DNA of 64,000 nucleotides from Sphingomonas sp. OK281 (GCF_900115295.1 NZ_FOVZ01000004.1:372001-436000), one strand, 5' to 3'; numbered from the stretch's first letter, positions 1 through 9,201 are shown. Program-made: numbers and translations. The notes: a model not told the origin generated them from the letters alone.

Positions 1-149
1 ACGGCATGCCCGCGCTGGTGGCAATGGCTCTGCTGGCGTGTGTTACGTGCTTTGCAATCGGCTGGCTGTCATGGCGCTTGATCGAGCAACCGATCGCGCG
101 GATCGTGAGCGGACGCAGGCAGACGAGGGCCGAACTCGTCGCTCCTTGA
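1..149 (+). CDS. Acyltransferase 3 family protein, C-terminal fragment
   Basis: This is the 3' end of a gene that begins before the window; the reading frame enters at base 3 and stops with TGA at 147-149, giving 48 residues. A hydrophobic stretch (MPALVAMALLACV) leads into SWRLIEQPIARI, which resembles the last membrane helix and the W-x-L-IE-x-P signature closing membrane acyltransferase 3 (OafA/ExoZ-type) proteins. Such enzymes O-acylate surface polysaccharides, which suits the exopolysaccharide genes that follow. The catalytic N-terminus is outside the window, so the substrate cannot be judged. Confidence 0.6.
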   Translation, partial: GMPALVAMALLACVTCFAIGWLSWRLIEQPIARIVSGRRQTRAELVAP

Positions 150-182
150 ACATGCAGCGCGCCGCGTCGACGGTCGGAGCCG

Positions 183-1298
183 TCAGTTCGCCGGTCCGGG
201 CGTTGGCGAGGCCGGCAGGACGCGGCGTTCAGGCAAGGCAGGCAACGTCACCGCCGATCCGCCGGGTTCCCAGGCGCGCTGGAGCACGCGGCGATCGTTC
301 AACCCGACCGTCGGCACCGAGGGATCGTTGGTGGTCGCAGCGCGCGAACCGGTGAGAACCGGACGCTCGGTCGTGGATATCGGTGTCGGCGGCCCGGCGA
401 CGGCGGTGCTCGCTGCAGCCACGGCGGCGTCCGTCGGCGCCTCGCCCATCGGCAAGGGAAGATCGGGTTCGTTCCCCGCGTATTTCGCACGAAACGCAAC
501 CGCGCGGCCTGCCGGACCCAGCCACCGGTAGAAGATATGCGCGCCGATCACCGCCACCTTGTCGAGCGTCGCCGCCCAATAGGGCACGACATAATTGGCA
601 TGGTAGTGGGTTGCCCAGCCGACGGGTGCGAACACCGCGCCGCCCAGCGCCGCAGTCGCGATTCGCGAGGCGCGTTGCCACCCTGCCGGATTGGGCGTCC
701 GTGTCAGCGCGCCATCGCAGATGAAGGTGAACTGGCAGCCGGTACGCCGCTGCGATCCATCGTAGACCACGCCGCAAACCGTCTTGGGATACGCCGGATG
801 ACGCACGCGGTTGAGAATCACCTGTGCGACGCCCCGCTCGCCGTCGTCCGATTCGCTGCCCGCTTCGTAATAGACCGCCATCGTCAGGCACTGAAGCGAT
901 CGTTGGTAATCGGTGAGCTTGCTCGTCCGCAGGAGGAAGGCCGAGGCCGGATCGACCATGGTCTTCACGGTCGGCGTCGCGGCGTTCCACGCCACCGCCT
1001 GCTCGGGTGACAAGGGACGCAACGTCCTGGGTGCGAACGGCGCTTCGATCCGCGCGGCGCGGACCGCCGTCCTCGTCCACGCCGTATCGGTCTCCGGGGT
1101 CTGTCTCAGGCTCAGGATCGCAGCCGTGATCGATCCGACGATCAGGATAACCGCGAGCATGACGGGGATGAGCACGCCGGCGTGAAACCGACGGACCGGT
1201 GGAAGCGTCGATATCGTGTACGGATCGAGCAGCAACGGGACATGGTCCGGATCGTTCGGTTCGCGCGACTGTCGCGGGTTGGGATCGGTAGGCGCCAT
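183..1298 (-). CDS. Membrane-anchored cell wall hydrolase (SleB/Hydrolase_2 family)
   Basis: Predicted peptidoglycan hydrolase of 371 residues. A single membrane helix lies at about residues 41-64, after a cytoplasmic N-terminus, placing the enzyme in the periplasm. The catalytic domain spans roughly residues 130-260: CLTMAVYYEAGSES holds the expected catalytic Glu (about E145), followed by GERGVAQVILNRVRHP and CQFTFICDG, all typical of SleB-like hydrolases. The tail after about residue 285 is rich in Ala, Pro and Thr and looks disordered. It is divergent from the next gene, leaving about 60 bases for both promoters. In sphingomonads such proteins are usually housekeeping wall-remodelling enzymes; a role in spore germination is not implied. 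Confidence 0.85.
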   Translation of the reverse strand: MAPTDPNPRQSREPNDPDHVPLLLDPYTISTLPPVRRFHAGVLIPVMLAVILIVGSITAAILSLRQTPETDTAWTRTAVRAARIEAPFAPRTLRPLSPEQAVAWNAATPTVKTMVDPASAFLLRTSKLTDYQRSLQCLTMAVYYEAGSESDDGERGVAQVILNRVRHPAYPKTVCGVVYDGSQRRTGCQFTFICDGALTRTPNPAGWQRASRIATAALGGAVFAPVGWATHYHANYVVPYWAATLDKVAVIGAHIFYRWLGPAGRAVAFRAKYAGNEPDLPLPMGEAPTDAAVAAASTAVAGPPTPISTTERPVLTGSRAATTNDPSVPTVGLNDRRVLQRAWEPGGSAVTLPALPERRVLPASPTPGPAN

Positions 1299-1357
1299 GC
1301 TCAGCGGATAGTTAGTGCGTTGAAGCCGGCCGCACCAGCGCGTAACGACGGGCCACC

Positions 1358-1870
1358 ATGGTCCTGCCCTTAGCCCTGCTGCTCGTCACCTCTTCGCCCC
1401 TGCAGCCCCCCGCCCTGCAGAGCGCCACCGCCCAGAGCCCCGCCCTGCAGCATCCCGTCCCGCAGAATCCCGCGCCGCAATCCTCCCGCGCGAAGCCATT
1501 GATGGCGCCCTCCGCGGTATCTTTACAGGCTGCGCCGCCAGCCGGGGGCCTGTTCAGCGCGAACCAGCTTCGCCAGCGCTGCTTGTCGAACGTCTCCGCC
1601 GACGCCTCCTATTGCTTCGCGTACATCACCGGCGTCCACGACACGGTCCGCGCCTACGAGGCCTGGCTGAACCAGCGCGAGTTCTGCGTGCCCCGCCATG
1701 TTCCGCAGGGCGATCTTCGCGAGGCGTTCATCGGGTATCTCCGCGACCACGCCTCGGACGTGTCCGGCGAGGCGGCCTCGGTCGTCGTGGTCGCGCTGAA
1801 GATCCGCTACCCCTGCACCACCGAAGGACGCGCCGGTCCGACGCCGGCGACGCGAACCTCCAAGCCCTGA
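1358..1870 (+). CDS. Exported Rap1a/Tai-like domain protein
   Basis: A 170-residue protein with a hydrophobic signal-like start (MVLPLALLLVTSS). A Pro/Gln/Ala-rich linker at about residues 15-45 is encoded by repeated CCCTGCAG units. A compact domain follows at about residues 66-155, with NQLRQRCLS, YCFAYITGVHD, FCVPR and ALKIRYPC. Its four Cys (C75, C86, C110, C153) and the ..YI.G..D.. core fit the Rap1a/Tai family, whose founders are type VI secretion immunity proteins. No type VI effector or secretion gene is nearby, and many chromosomal members have no known role, so an immunity function is not claimed. The ATG at 1358 has no clear ribosome binding site. Confidence 0.65.
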   Translation: MVLPLALLLVTSSPLQPPALQSATAQSPALQHPVPQNPAPQSSRAKPLMAPSAVSLQAAPPAGGLFSANQLRQRCLSNVSADASYCFAYITGVHDTVRAYEAWLNQREFCVPRHVPQGDLREAFIGYLRDHASDVSGEAASVVVVALKIRYPCTTEGRAGPTPATRTSKP

Positions 1871-1894
1871 TCCGCGTCCTCAGGAACTAGAGCG

Positions 1895-4138
1895 TCACTT
1901 CGACGCGTCGTCGTAGCGATAGCGATAATAATCGTAGGACGAGCTGTAGCCGGACTTCTTCGCGTTGTACTTCGTCATGATGCAGCCGATCACCGTGCCA
2001 CCCGCGCGCAACAGGCGCGAGACGGCGTTGCGGGCCTGGCCGAAATGCGCGCTCGATGCTTCCGCGACGAACACCGTCGCCTGTGCCGCCGCGGTAAGCT
2101 GGGCGGCATCCGCGAGCGCCAGCACCGGCGGGCCATCGACGATCACGACGTCGTAATCGGTCTCCAGCGCCATCAGCAGGTCCTGCATCGCGGTCCCGGC
2201 GAACAGCGTCGCCGGATCCGGCGGCAACCGACCGCTCGGCAGAAAGCTCAGGCCGGGGATAGCGGTCGGCAGGACCGCTGCACTGCGCTCGGTCATCCGC
2301 GCAAGCACGGACGACAGGCCGGTCTCGGGCAGCGCGATACCCAGCGTCCGGTGAAGCGACGGACGCCGCAGATCGGCATCGACCAGCAACACGCGTCGTC
2401 CCAGCCCGGCAAAGTCGCGGGCGAGGGCGAACGATGTCGTCGACTTGCCCTCCGACTTGCTGCTGCCCGTCACCAGGATCGATCGTGGCGGACCCTGGTT
2501 GGACGACAGTTCGATCGACGTGCGAATCGCGTGATAGGCCTCGGCGATCTCCGATTTGGGATTGTTCAAAGCCTCCAGCGGAGCTTCGCCGCCGCTGTCC
2601 GGCACGACGCCGAGCAACGGGATGCGCAGCTTCTCCTCGACGTCCTCCGGGTTGCGGATCGAGTCGTCGAGATAGTCGCGCCCAAAGGCATAGAGCATCG
2701 CCAGCCCAAGCCCGGCGATCAGCGCCAGCGCGATGTTGAGCAGCGGCCGCGGCGACGTCGGCCGGCGCGGTTGTTCGGCGGTATCGACGCTCGAGACGTT
2801 GTTCGACGTGATCCCCGCCTCCGCGCTGACTTCCTTGTAGCGCTGGAGCAGGCTCTCATAGAGCTGGCGGTTGGTATCCACCTCGCGGCGAAGGATATTA
2901 TAACGGACGCTGCGGCCCTGTTCGGCCAGCGTGGCGCCCTGAAGCGATGTTACCTGCTGCGTCAGCGCGCGGTTCTGCCGCTCCGCCGTCAGATACTGGT
3001 TCTCGATCGACTTGCGCGTTTCCTCGGCCAGCTGGCGAATCTGCTGGTCGAGCGTCGCGATCTCGGCGAGCGCCTGGATGACGACCGGATGATCGGGTTT
3101 CAGCCGACGGCGGACTTCACTCAGGCTGGCAAAATCCTCGGCGCGCTTCTGCGACAGGCGCTGCACCGCTTCGTTCGCCTGGACTTCGGGCAGCGACATC
3201 AGCGGCGCGCGGCGCGCCTGTTCCCAGCGCTCGCGCGTGCGCAGGCGATTGGCTTCCGAGGTCGCCGAATCGGCATTGAGCTGGATCAGGTTCGCGGTCA
3301 CGAGCGATCGCGGCGCATTGTCGCCTTCGGCCTGCCGCGCGCCGGCACTGGCATCGATCAGTCGCGCCGAGCGGGCATAGTCGATCAGGTCACGCTCGGA
3401 ACCCTCGAGTCGGGTCTTCGCCAACCCCAGCTGATTCTGCAGGAATCGGCGAGAATAGGACGACGCCGAGAACTTGCGCTGGATGTTCCCTTCGATGAAA
3501 TTTGCCGCGTAGCTGTTCGCGATCTCGGCCGCGAGCGCAGGGTCGCGGCTGGTGAAGATGATATGCACGACGCGCGAATTGCGGCGCAGGTCGACCGTGA
3601 GGTTCTTCTGCAGGACGTCGACGACCTGGTCGGCGAGGTTGGCGTCGCCCGGCTTGATCTCAATCTGGCGGGCGCCCGTCATCCGCTTGAGGAAATCCGG
3701 GTTCGCGGCAAGACCGAGGCTATCGGAGACCCGTCGGGCGATCGCCCGGCTGGTCAGCACGTCGGCCTGCGTCTGCAGGAAGCGATCGGCGTCGCTGCCC
3801 GAAACCTGCGGGTCCGAGTCCTCGGTGCCCAGCACCTTGGCGACCTGCTGGTCGATCTGGATGCTCGACTGCGCGGTGTATTTGCGCGGCATCAGCACCG
3901 CTGACGCGATCCCGAGCAGCAGCGCGACGCCGACGATCGCGATCATCATGTACCGATTGCGATACGCGGTCGCCCAGACCGCACGGAGATCGATCGCCGG
4001 CTGGTCTTCCTCACCGTCGATCACGCCCGGTCCGCCGGCATATTCCATCCCGAACGCAGGATCGCGCGCGGCCGCAGCACCCGCGGTCCAGCGATCGTTC
4101 GGCGTGGGAGCGCCTAGAGGGCCATCGACACTCCCCAT
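1895..4138 (-). CDS. Polysaccharide co-polymerase / BY-type tyrosine autokinase (Wzc-like), set A
   Basis: Inner-membrane protein of 747 residues that should control polymer length and export. The Wzz domain begins with a membrane helix at about 62-82, continues through a long coiled-coil periplasmic region, and ends with a second helix at about 466-485 preceded by the Pro-rich PRRPTSPRP. The cytoplasmic BY-kinase follows: Walker A GSSKSEGKSTTS (about 559-569), Walker A' VLLVDADLRRP (about 583-593), Walker B VVIVDGPPV, and a C-terminal tyrosine cluster (YSSSYDYYRYRYDD) for autophosphorylation. It lies 23 bases after the OPX gene on the same strand, so Wzy-like, OPX and Wzc form one operon. 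A second, different Wzc lies at 12779-14899. Confidence 0.95.
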   Translation of the reverse strand: MGSVDGPLGAPTPNDRWTAGAAAARDPAFGMEYAGGPGVIDGEEDQPAIDLRAVWATAYRNRYMMIAIVGVALLLGIASAVLMPRKYTAQSSIQIDQQVAKVLGTEDSDPQVSGSDADRFLQTQADVLTSRAIARRVSDSLGLAANPDFLKRMTGARQIEIKPGDANLADQVVDVLQKNLTVDLRRNSRVVHIIFTSRDPALAAEIANSYAANFIEGNIQRKFSASSYSRRFLQNQLGLAKTRLEGSERDLIDYARSARLIDASAGARQAEGDNAPRSLVTANLIQLNADSATSEANRLRTRERWEQARRAPLMSLPEVQANEAVQRLSQKRAEDFASLSEVRRRLKPDHPVVIQALAEIATLDQQIRQLAEETRKSIENQYLTAERQNRALTQQVTSLQGATLAEQGRSVRYNILRREVDTNRQLYESLLQRYKEVSAEAGITSNNVSSVDTAEQPRRPTSPRPLLNIALALIAGLGLAMLYAFGRDYLDDSIRNPEDVEEKLRIPLLGVVPDSGGEAPLEALNNPKSEIAEAYHAIRTSIELSSNQGPPRSILVTGSSKSEGKSTTSFALARDFAGLGRRVLLVDADLRRPSLHRTLGIALPETGLSSVLARMTERSAAVLPTAIPGLSFLPSGRLPPDPATLFAGTAMQDLLMALETDYDVVIVDGPPVLALADAAQLTAAAQATVFVAEASSAHFGQARNAVSRLLRAGGTVIGCIMTKYNAKKSGYSSSYDYYRYRYDDASK

Positions 4139-4161
4139 GGACTCAATCTCTTCCTGTAAAC

Positions 4162-4863
4162 CTAGAATTGCGCGAAGATGCCAAAGCCCGACAGCAACGG
4201 CGCTGCGCGCAGGACGTCATGCCAGGCCGACTTGCTCGCCGAATGGCCGACGATGATCGTGTCGCGTGGCGCGATCGCGGGGTCGGCGTCGTCGCCGCGG
4301 CGGATCCGCTTCAGATCGAACACCGCACCCATCCGCTTGCCATCGATATACCGTACGACGATCACCTGACGCAGCGCCGCGTCCTCGCTTTCGCCCTTTG
4401 CCAGGGCGATCGTATCGAGCAGCGTCGTCGGTCCGGAGATCGGATAGATACCCGGCTCCTTGACATCGCCCTGCACCGTTACGCGCTGCGCGACCGAGCT
4501 CGCGACGGTGACCGTCACCTGCGGATTGACGTAGAACCGCTCGGCCAGCTTGGCGGCCAGCAGGTCGGCCAGTTGCGTGCTGGTGTTGCCGGCGGCCTGG
4601 ATGCGACCGATCAGCGGCATCGATATCACGCCGGCCGCGTCGACCACGACGCCTCGCGTCGAGATATCGGGTTCCTGGAATACGGAGATATCGACCGTGT
4701 CGAGTGCGCCGATACGATAATCCTGCACCCGCGGCTCTCCCGCCGGTGCCGGAATAGTCTCGTACGCGCTCTCGCCGGTGCGGAGGTTCGGACCAATATT
4801 ATCATCGGCGCAGGCGCCAAGCATAACGCCAAGCGCGACCACTCCTACCAAGGTCGCTCGCAT
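4162..4863 (-). CDS. Outer-membrane polysaccharide export lipoprotein (OPX, Wza/GumB-like), set A
   Basis: Exports the finished polymer across the outer membrane with the adjacent Wzc. A lipoprotein signal begins at the chosen ATG: MRATLVGVVALGVMLGAC, with the lipidated Cys at residue 18. The Poly_export domain follows (DYRIGALDTVDISVFQEPDIS, then GVISMPLIGRIQAAG), then a SLBB-type repeat (VTVQGDVKEPGIYPISGPT). At about 233 residues it is shorter than E. coli Wza and probably lacks much of the C-terminal helical barrel. In-frame starts at 4896 (GTG, with GGGGG six bases upstream) and 4902 (ATG) would add 11-13 polar residues before the signal. The lipobox is reached from any of them. Confidence 0.92.
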   Translation of the reverse strand: MRATLVGVVALGVMLGACADDNIGPNLRTGESAYETIPAPAGEPRVQDYRIGALDTVDISVFQEPDISTRGVVVDAAGVISMPLIGRIQAAGNTSTQLADLLAAKLAERFYVNPQVTVTVASSVAQRVTVQGDVKEPGIYPISGPTTLLDTIALAKGESEDAALRQVIVVRYIDGKRMGAVFDLKRIRRGDDADPAIAPRDTIIVGHSASKSAWHDVLRAAPLLSGFGIFAQF

Positions 4864-4918
4864 CCGTTGATCTTGCCCTTTTTGCCTGACGTTCACTCGC
4901 ATCCCCCGGTGCATTAGG

Positions 4919-7564
4919 TCAACCCTGCACGCCAATTTGCCTATGCCCTTGCAACCCGGCGTCAACAGGGGTGATCCGGATCGAATCGATCGAGAATGTA
5001 CCAGTCTGTCCGCCGCGCTCGCGCACCACGACGCCCAGGATTTGCGCTCGGCAGCCGGGATCGACGGAAACGACGCCCTCCACCGGCCGCCATCCGCTTC
5101 CCTGCCCGTCGAGCGCGATGCCCGGTGCGCTGGCTTGCGATGCCGTACCCGTGCACGCGATCGTCACGGTGGCCGGGATATCCACGCCGCGCACCATCGC
5201 CCGAATCCGCCACCGTCCGGGCGGCAGCGTCATCGCCTGAGCCAGCGCGGTACCAGTCGACAACCCGTCCGACACGATCTGGATCGCGTGCCCCGTGCCA
5301 TCGAAGCCGCGATCGATCGGGACGACGCGGATACCAGGCACGCGCGGCGCACCCCATGCATAGGGAATGATCCCGGTCGGCAGGACCGGCGGTACCGCCT
5401 CGAAACCGCCGTCGGCGATCAGGCCGCGGCCACCGCTGGCGATCCAGATCTCGCGCGCGCCGGCAATGTCGCCCGTGTCGGCAAGCCGCCAGCGCATCAG
5501 CATCGTTTCGGCTTCTGTCACCGGCACGCCTGCAGCGCGCAGCTTGGTCAGGAATTGCAACGTTCGCGGCACCGACAGCGCCGCGTCGCTGGAAATCGCA
5601 TTGAAGAACCCCTGCCGCCATTGCGGGCGATCGGCGAGTCGCGTGACGATCGCATCGACGCCGCCCGGCGAGAGATAGGTGGCGCGCATCTGCCGCATCA
5701 GGGCATCGGGCAGCTGTCCCCGACGCAGCAACGCGTCGATCCGCTCCGCCGCGACGCTCGCGCTACCGACTTCCAGCGCTCGCTCCGCCAGCCACAATTG
5801 CAGCAGCGTATCGCGCCACCCCAGCGCCGCGCCAGCCTCTAGCAGGGTGCTGCCCTGCTTCGACGCGCCGAGTGAGAGATCGGCATAGCCATACGCACGG
5901 ACGGCCGGTGCGTCGATCGGCACGATCGCGATCGCACGCCCGGCCGCGACCTTCGCGGCGGCCGGGCGTCCCGCCAGTTGCTCGGTATTGGCCAATGCAG
6001 CCCAGGCGTTTGCAGACCACGGCGCCACTGCCGTTGCCGCGCCGCCCTGCCCGCGAAGCGTCAGGAACCGACCAAGGGCATCGCCGCTCGCGACAAGCCC
6101 GATCACGATCGCGATGGCGCCCGCGATCCACGCCGATGCGCCGAGCCGCCCAGGTCCAGCCGCGGCCTTCCCCCGCAGCGGTCGCTCGACTCGGCCAACC
6201 GCAGCGATCAAGCCGAGCGCCGCGCCGAACAAGCCGGCGATCCCCGCCATCCGCAACGGATAGTCGACCAGCGAAAACAGCAGGATCAGTATGATCGCAG
6301 CACCACCAGCGACCAAGGTCGCGCGCTCCTGCCGGTCGTTCGCGGATCGCCATCCTCCGCGCAGTGTCACGACCACCACGACGAGCCCGAGCAGGATCAG
6401 AACCAGTGCCGGCAGGCCACCTTCCATCGACAGTTCGAGAAAGTCGTTATGCGCATGGTTGACGCTCAGCGGCGAGACCTGCCCCAGCGGTTCGACGCTG
6501 CGATAGACTCGTTCGAAGCTGCCAAAGCCGATGCCGAACGGAAACGTCTCGCGAACGATATAGAGAGAGTTTTCCCAATATTGATATCGGAGCTCTTCGG
6601 CGACCGTGGAAAACCGTGCGAAGACGCGCTGGACCAGATCCGTCCGCAACAGCAGCACGCCGACCAGCACGTACACGATGCCGGCGCCTGCCAGACGCCG
6701 GCCGGTGCGTCGAACCCCACCGACGAGCGCGACCGCGACGATCAGCGCGAGCGGCAACAGTAGCAGCGCGGTGCGCGAGTTGGTCGCCAAGATCCCCAAC
6801 GACAGGAAGGCGATGACCGCCAGCGTTGCGAGTCGCCGGGGGGCGCCGACGCCCATCACGCCGGGCACTGCGGCAAAGACGATCGCCGCCAGCAACAGTG
6901 TCGCCTGGTGATTGCGATTCACGAAAAACCCGACGCCGAAGCCGCGATGCGCCGTCTCGTACAGGATCGGCGCGCTGCTGACTCCCGCCGCGACCTGAAG
7001 CGTCGCGAGGATCGTGGCGATCACCGCAGCGCCGACGATCAACCGCAACAGCATCACACGCTGCGACAATCGCAGCGATGCGACGGTCAGCATCGCAGCC
7101 AACGGCACGAGCAACGCCAATAGCGCGGCCAGCGTCGCATCGGGTGCCAGGCTGAACGCGTGCCAGCGCCCGCTCCACCCCAGCAGCGCGAAGATCTGCG
7201 TCGCGGTTTCGCGCCCAGGCAGTCCATGCCACCATGTCGGCGGCAGCGGCACGATCTGAAGAAGCGACAAGGACGCTCCAGCGGCGAATACGAGCAGGAA
7301 ACCGCCGAGGCCGACAACGCCCGGCTCGAGTCGCGCAGGAATGCTGCCAGGAAGCGCGGCGCGGACGATCAGACCCAACGCCAGCACCTGCGCGATAAGC
7401 TCGATCAACGGATAGCCGGTCCCCGCGCCGCCGCCGAACGCAAGTATGGCCAGGAAGAGAAGCGCGGGGGCATCGTTGCGCCACCCAGAGAATCGGTCGC
7501 GTGTCTGCGCGCTTGTCCGTCGGTTCCTGCCTGAACCATGCCGTTGGCCATCGTTGCGACTCAT
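4919..7564 (-). CDS. Wzy/O-antigen ligase-like membrane protein with TPR and C-terminal accessory region
   Basis: A large (881-residue) polytopic protein. The first half has about a dozen hydrophobic helices with the Wzy_C-type signature SVNHAHNDFLELSMEGGLP, as in O-antigen ligases and polysaccharide polymerases. The second half is soluble: an alpha-helical TPR-like part (NAWAALANTEQLAGRPAAAK onward) and then a beta-rich end (FEAVPPVLPTGIIPYAWG, later GRWRIRAMVRGVDIP) resembling a carbohydrate-binding jelly roll. The start at 7564 (MSRNDGQRHG) follows GGGACAAAGC; the longer frame to 7738 adds a Cys/Arg-rich stretch that looks non-coding. The OPX gene is 55 bases downstream. Likely role: polymerisation or ligation of repeat units. 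The C-terminal extension is unusual in length. Confidence 0.85.
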   Translation of the reverse strand: MSRNDGQRHGSGRNRRTSAQTRDRFSGWRNDAPALLFLAILAFGGGAGTGYPLIELIAQVLALGLIVRAALPGSIPARLEPGVVGLGGFLLVFAAGASLSLLQIVPLPPTWWHGLPGRETATQIFALLGWSGRWHAFSLAPDATLAALLALLVPLAAMLTVASLRLSQRVMLLRLIVGAAVIATILATLQVAAGVSSAPILYETAHRGFGVGFFVNRNHQATLLLAAIVFAAVPGVMGVGAPRRLATLAVIAFLSLGILATNSRTALLLLPLALIVAVALVGGVRRTGRRLAGAGIVYVLVGVLLLRTDLVQRVFARFSTVAEELRYQYWENSLYIVRETFPFGIGFGSFERVYRSVEPLGQVSPLSVNHAHNDFLELSMEGGLPALVLILLGLVVVVVTLRGGWRSANDRQERATLVAGGAAIILILLFSLVDYPLRMAGIAGLFGAALGLIAAVGRVERPLRGKAAAGPGRLGASAWIAGAIAIVIGLVASGDALGRFLTLRGQGGAATAVAPWSANAWAALANTEQLAGRPAAAKVAAGRAIAIVPIDAPAVRAYGYADLSLGASKQGSTLLEAGAALGWRDTLLQLWLAERALEVGSASVAAERIDALLRRGQLPDALMRQMRATYLSPGGVDAIVTRLADRPQWRQGFFNAISSDAALSVPRTLQFLTKLRAAGVPVTEAETMLMRWRLADTGDIAGAREIWIASGGRGLIADGGFEAVPPVLPTGIIPYAWGAPRVPGIRVVPIDRGFDGTGHAIQIVSDGLSTGTALAQAMTLPPGRWRIRAMVRGVDIPATVTIACTGTASQASAPGIALDGQGSGWRPVEGVVSVDPGCRAQILGVVVRERGGQTGTFSIDSIRITPVDAGLQGHRQIGVQG

Positions 7565-7963
7565 GCTTTGTCCCAACCGCGACGCACCGCGCGAGTCTCG
7601 CCGATCACAGTTCGCATCCCGCCCCCGTTCATGGCGACCGTCTCCGGCCAACCGCCGGCAATCGCTTGATAGTGATATGGCACAGCGCGGCTCTTCAAGC
7701 CGCAGACCGCTACTGCACGCGGATCTGGACGCTCGCACGGTCGCGCATTCGACCGGTGCAACCGCTCGATCACAAGATCGTTACCTTACCGCCTGCCCCG
7801 AAAACATCGCAGCGCCCGTACGATCCACAACCTTAGACCGTACGACCGTAACCCGTGCGGCCGTGCGCGATTGCAACACGGAACGACGCACGAAAATTAC
7901 CGGGTCGCGATTCGATGGGCACAGAACCCGAAACCTCGATCCGTCGACCGTTTCCATCAGCCA
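7565..7963. other. Intergenic region upstream of the set A operon
   Basis: About 400 bases with no convincing gene; the frames across it are Arg/Ser-rich shadows. It should hold the promoter of the minus-strand Wzy-OPX-Wzc operon. CCGTACGA occurs twice (near 7815 and 7840). I could not pick a -35/-10 pair with confidence. Confidence 0.4.
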
Positions 7964-8000
7964 TAAAAAAAGCGGGGCGCCCCATGCTGAGCGCCCCGCC
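7964..8000 (-). terminator. Rho-independent terminator of the small exported protein gene
   Basis: Read on the minus strand, a perfect nine-base stem GCGGGGCGC / GCGCCCCGC with a ten-base loop is followed directly by seven T residues. It lies 47 bases past the stop codon of the gene at 8047-8319 and separates that gene from the set A operon. Confidence 0.9.
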
Positions 8001-8046
8001 TAATCACATCTGGAGACCCCGCACGCAGCGTGATCGCCTAGACTAT

Positions 8047-8319
8047 TCAGTTCGGGCTGGAATCGTCGTCACCACCGCTTGCGACGACCGCGACCACGGC
8101 AACCAGCGCGACCACGCCGAGCAACGGCAGCAGGAACGGCACGCCTGCAATGTCGTTCTTCCGCTTGGTGGCAGAACCGATGCGTGCCGGCGAACCCGCG
8201 GCATCCACCGTCTTCACGCTGTCGAAGCTGACGGCCTGCGGACGTGCCGGCGCTGCGTATGCCGCACCCGCGAGAACCTGGCTTGCAATCGCCGCCCCAA
8301 GCATCATTTTCTTGAACAT
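8047..8319 (-). CDS. Small exported protein with C-terminal membrane helix, unknown function
   Basis: A 90-residue protein of no family I recognise. A clear signal peptide (MFKKMMLGAAIASQVLAGAAYA, probable cleavage after AYA) is followed by a short polar stretch (about 23-60). A strong hydrophobic helix (about 62-84, LLPLLGVVALVAVVAVVASG) and an acidic tail GGDDDSSPN complete it. It has its own promoter space (8320-8460) and a strong terminator at 7964-8000, so it is a genuine monocistronic gene. Its place between the two export sets hints at an envelope role linked to exopolysaccharide, but this is inference from position only. Confidence 0.75.
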   Translation of the reverse strand: MFKKMMLGAAIASQVLAGAAYAAPARPQAVSFDSVKTVDAAGSPARIGSATKRKNDIAGVPFLLPLLGVVALVAVVAVVASGGDDDSSPN

Positions 8320-8460
8320 CTTGTTGACCCCTTGATTGACGCGTCCGCACCTTATCTTCAGTTATCCATTTCGAGGGGCACAAGTCAAGTAGGTAGAGTG
8401 CGGCGAACATTGGGCTGGCAAGGATCGTTACTGTCTTTCCTTACAATCCACCGCAGGGAG

Positions 8461-9201
8461 TCACTCGGCGGCCATCACGACGGGCAACGAGACAGCAAGC
8501 ACGCTCCGCTTCTCACCCTCGAGGTAGATCGCGCTCAGCAGACCGGTTCGATACGCACCCGTATCGATGCATATCCGGTTGCGGCGGATATCGACATCGC
8601 GCGTGATGCTATGCCCGTGGACGACGACCGCGCCGAAATCGCGCTCGTCCGTCAGAAAGTCGTCGCGGATCCACAGCATGTCGTTCCGCACCTGTCGATC
8701 GAGCGCGACACCCGGGCGCACGCCCGCATGCACGAAGTAATAATCGCCCGAGCGGACGCTGAGCGGCAAATGCCGTAGCCAGGCGACCCATGCCTTCGGC
8801 ACAGCACGGCGCATGAGCGCAAGATAATCGTGCACGTCCTGATCGCGCCGCATCGGGCCGACGCCAAAGCTCGCCAGCGTCGTGTCGCCGCCTACCTTCA
8901 GCCATCGTCGCAGCACATCGATGTCGCCGTCGAGCGCCTGGAGCATCGCTTCTTCGTGGTTGCCGAGCAGAACGATCACATCGCCGTTTCTGCGCTGGAG
9001 ATCGTAGAGCATCGCCAAGACTTCGGCACTCTGCGGGCCGCGATCGACCAGATCGCCGATCAGCACGATGTACAAGGCGCGAACCGGCGGCAAGGCGCGG
9101 GAATGCTCCCCGATCCGCTCGATCAGCAATTGGAGAAGATCATATCGCCCGTGAATGTCGCCGATCGCATATATTCGTTCACCTGAATCGGTGCTTGGCA
9201 A
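8461..9201 (-). CDS. Metallophosphoesterase (PPP-type serine/threonine phosphatase or ApaH-like)
   Basis: A calcineurin-like phosphoesterase with the classic metal-binding motifs in order: GDIHGRYD, GDLVDRGPQS, GNHEE, and later VVHGHSI. Length from the TTG at 9201 is 246 residues, usual for bacterial PrpA/ApaH-like enzymes, and GGAG lies eight bases upstream. The open frame continues to 9444, but the extra N-terminus (Arg/His/Thr-rich) has no family resemblance and would consume the divergent promoter region. The substrate is unknown: phosphoprotein or dinucleoside polyphosphate. A phosphatase beside two tyrosine autokinases is suggestive, although kinase dephosphorylation in such loci is normally done by LMW-PTP or PHP enzymes. 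Confidence 0.85.
   Translation of the reverse strand: MPSTDSGERIYAIGDIHGRYDLLQLLIERIGEHSRALPPVRALYIVLIGDLVDRGPQSAEVLAMLYDLQRRNGDVIVLLGNHEEAMLQALDGDIDVLRRWLKVGGDTTLASFGVGPMRRDQDVHDYLALMRRAVPKAWVAWLRHLPLSVRSGDYYFVHAGVRPGVALDRQVRNDMLWIRDDFLTDERDFGAVVVHGHSITRDVDIRRNRICIDTGAYRTGLLSAIYLEGEKRSVLAVSLPVVMAAE

Noticed and set aside
1358..1870. Type VI immunity gene implying a nearby effector
   Set aside because: Only the Rap1a/Tai-like domain is present; no effector or secretion gene flanks it.
2045..3904. Plus-strand open frame of 619 codons opposite the set A Wzc
   Set aside because: Shadow of the tyrosine kinase gene; Arg/Gln-rich composition and no start region or domain.
7678..7693. Possible sigma-54 site (TGGCAC) upstream of the set A operon
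   Set aside because: On the plus strand, facing away from that operon, and the GC of the -12 box is one base out of register.
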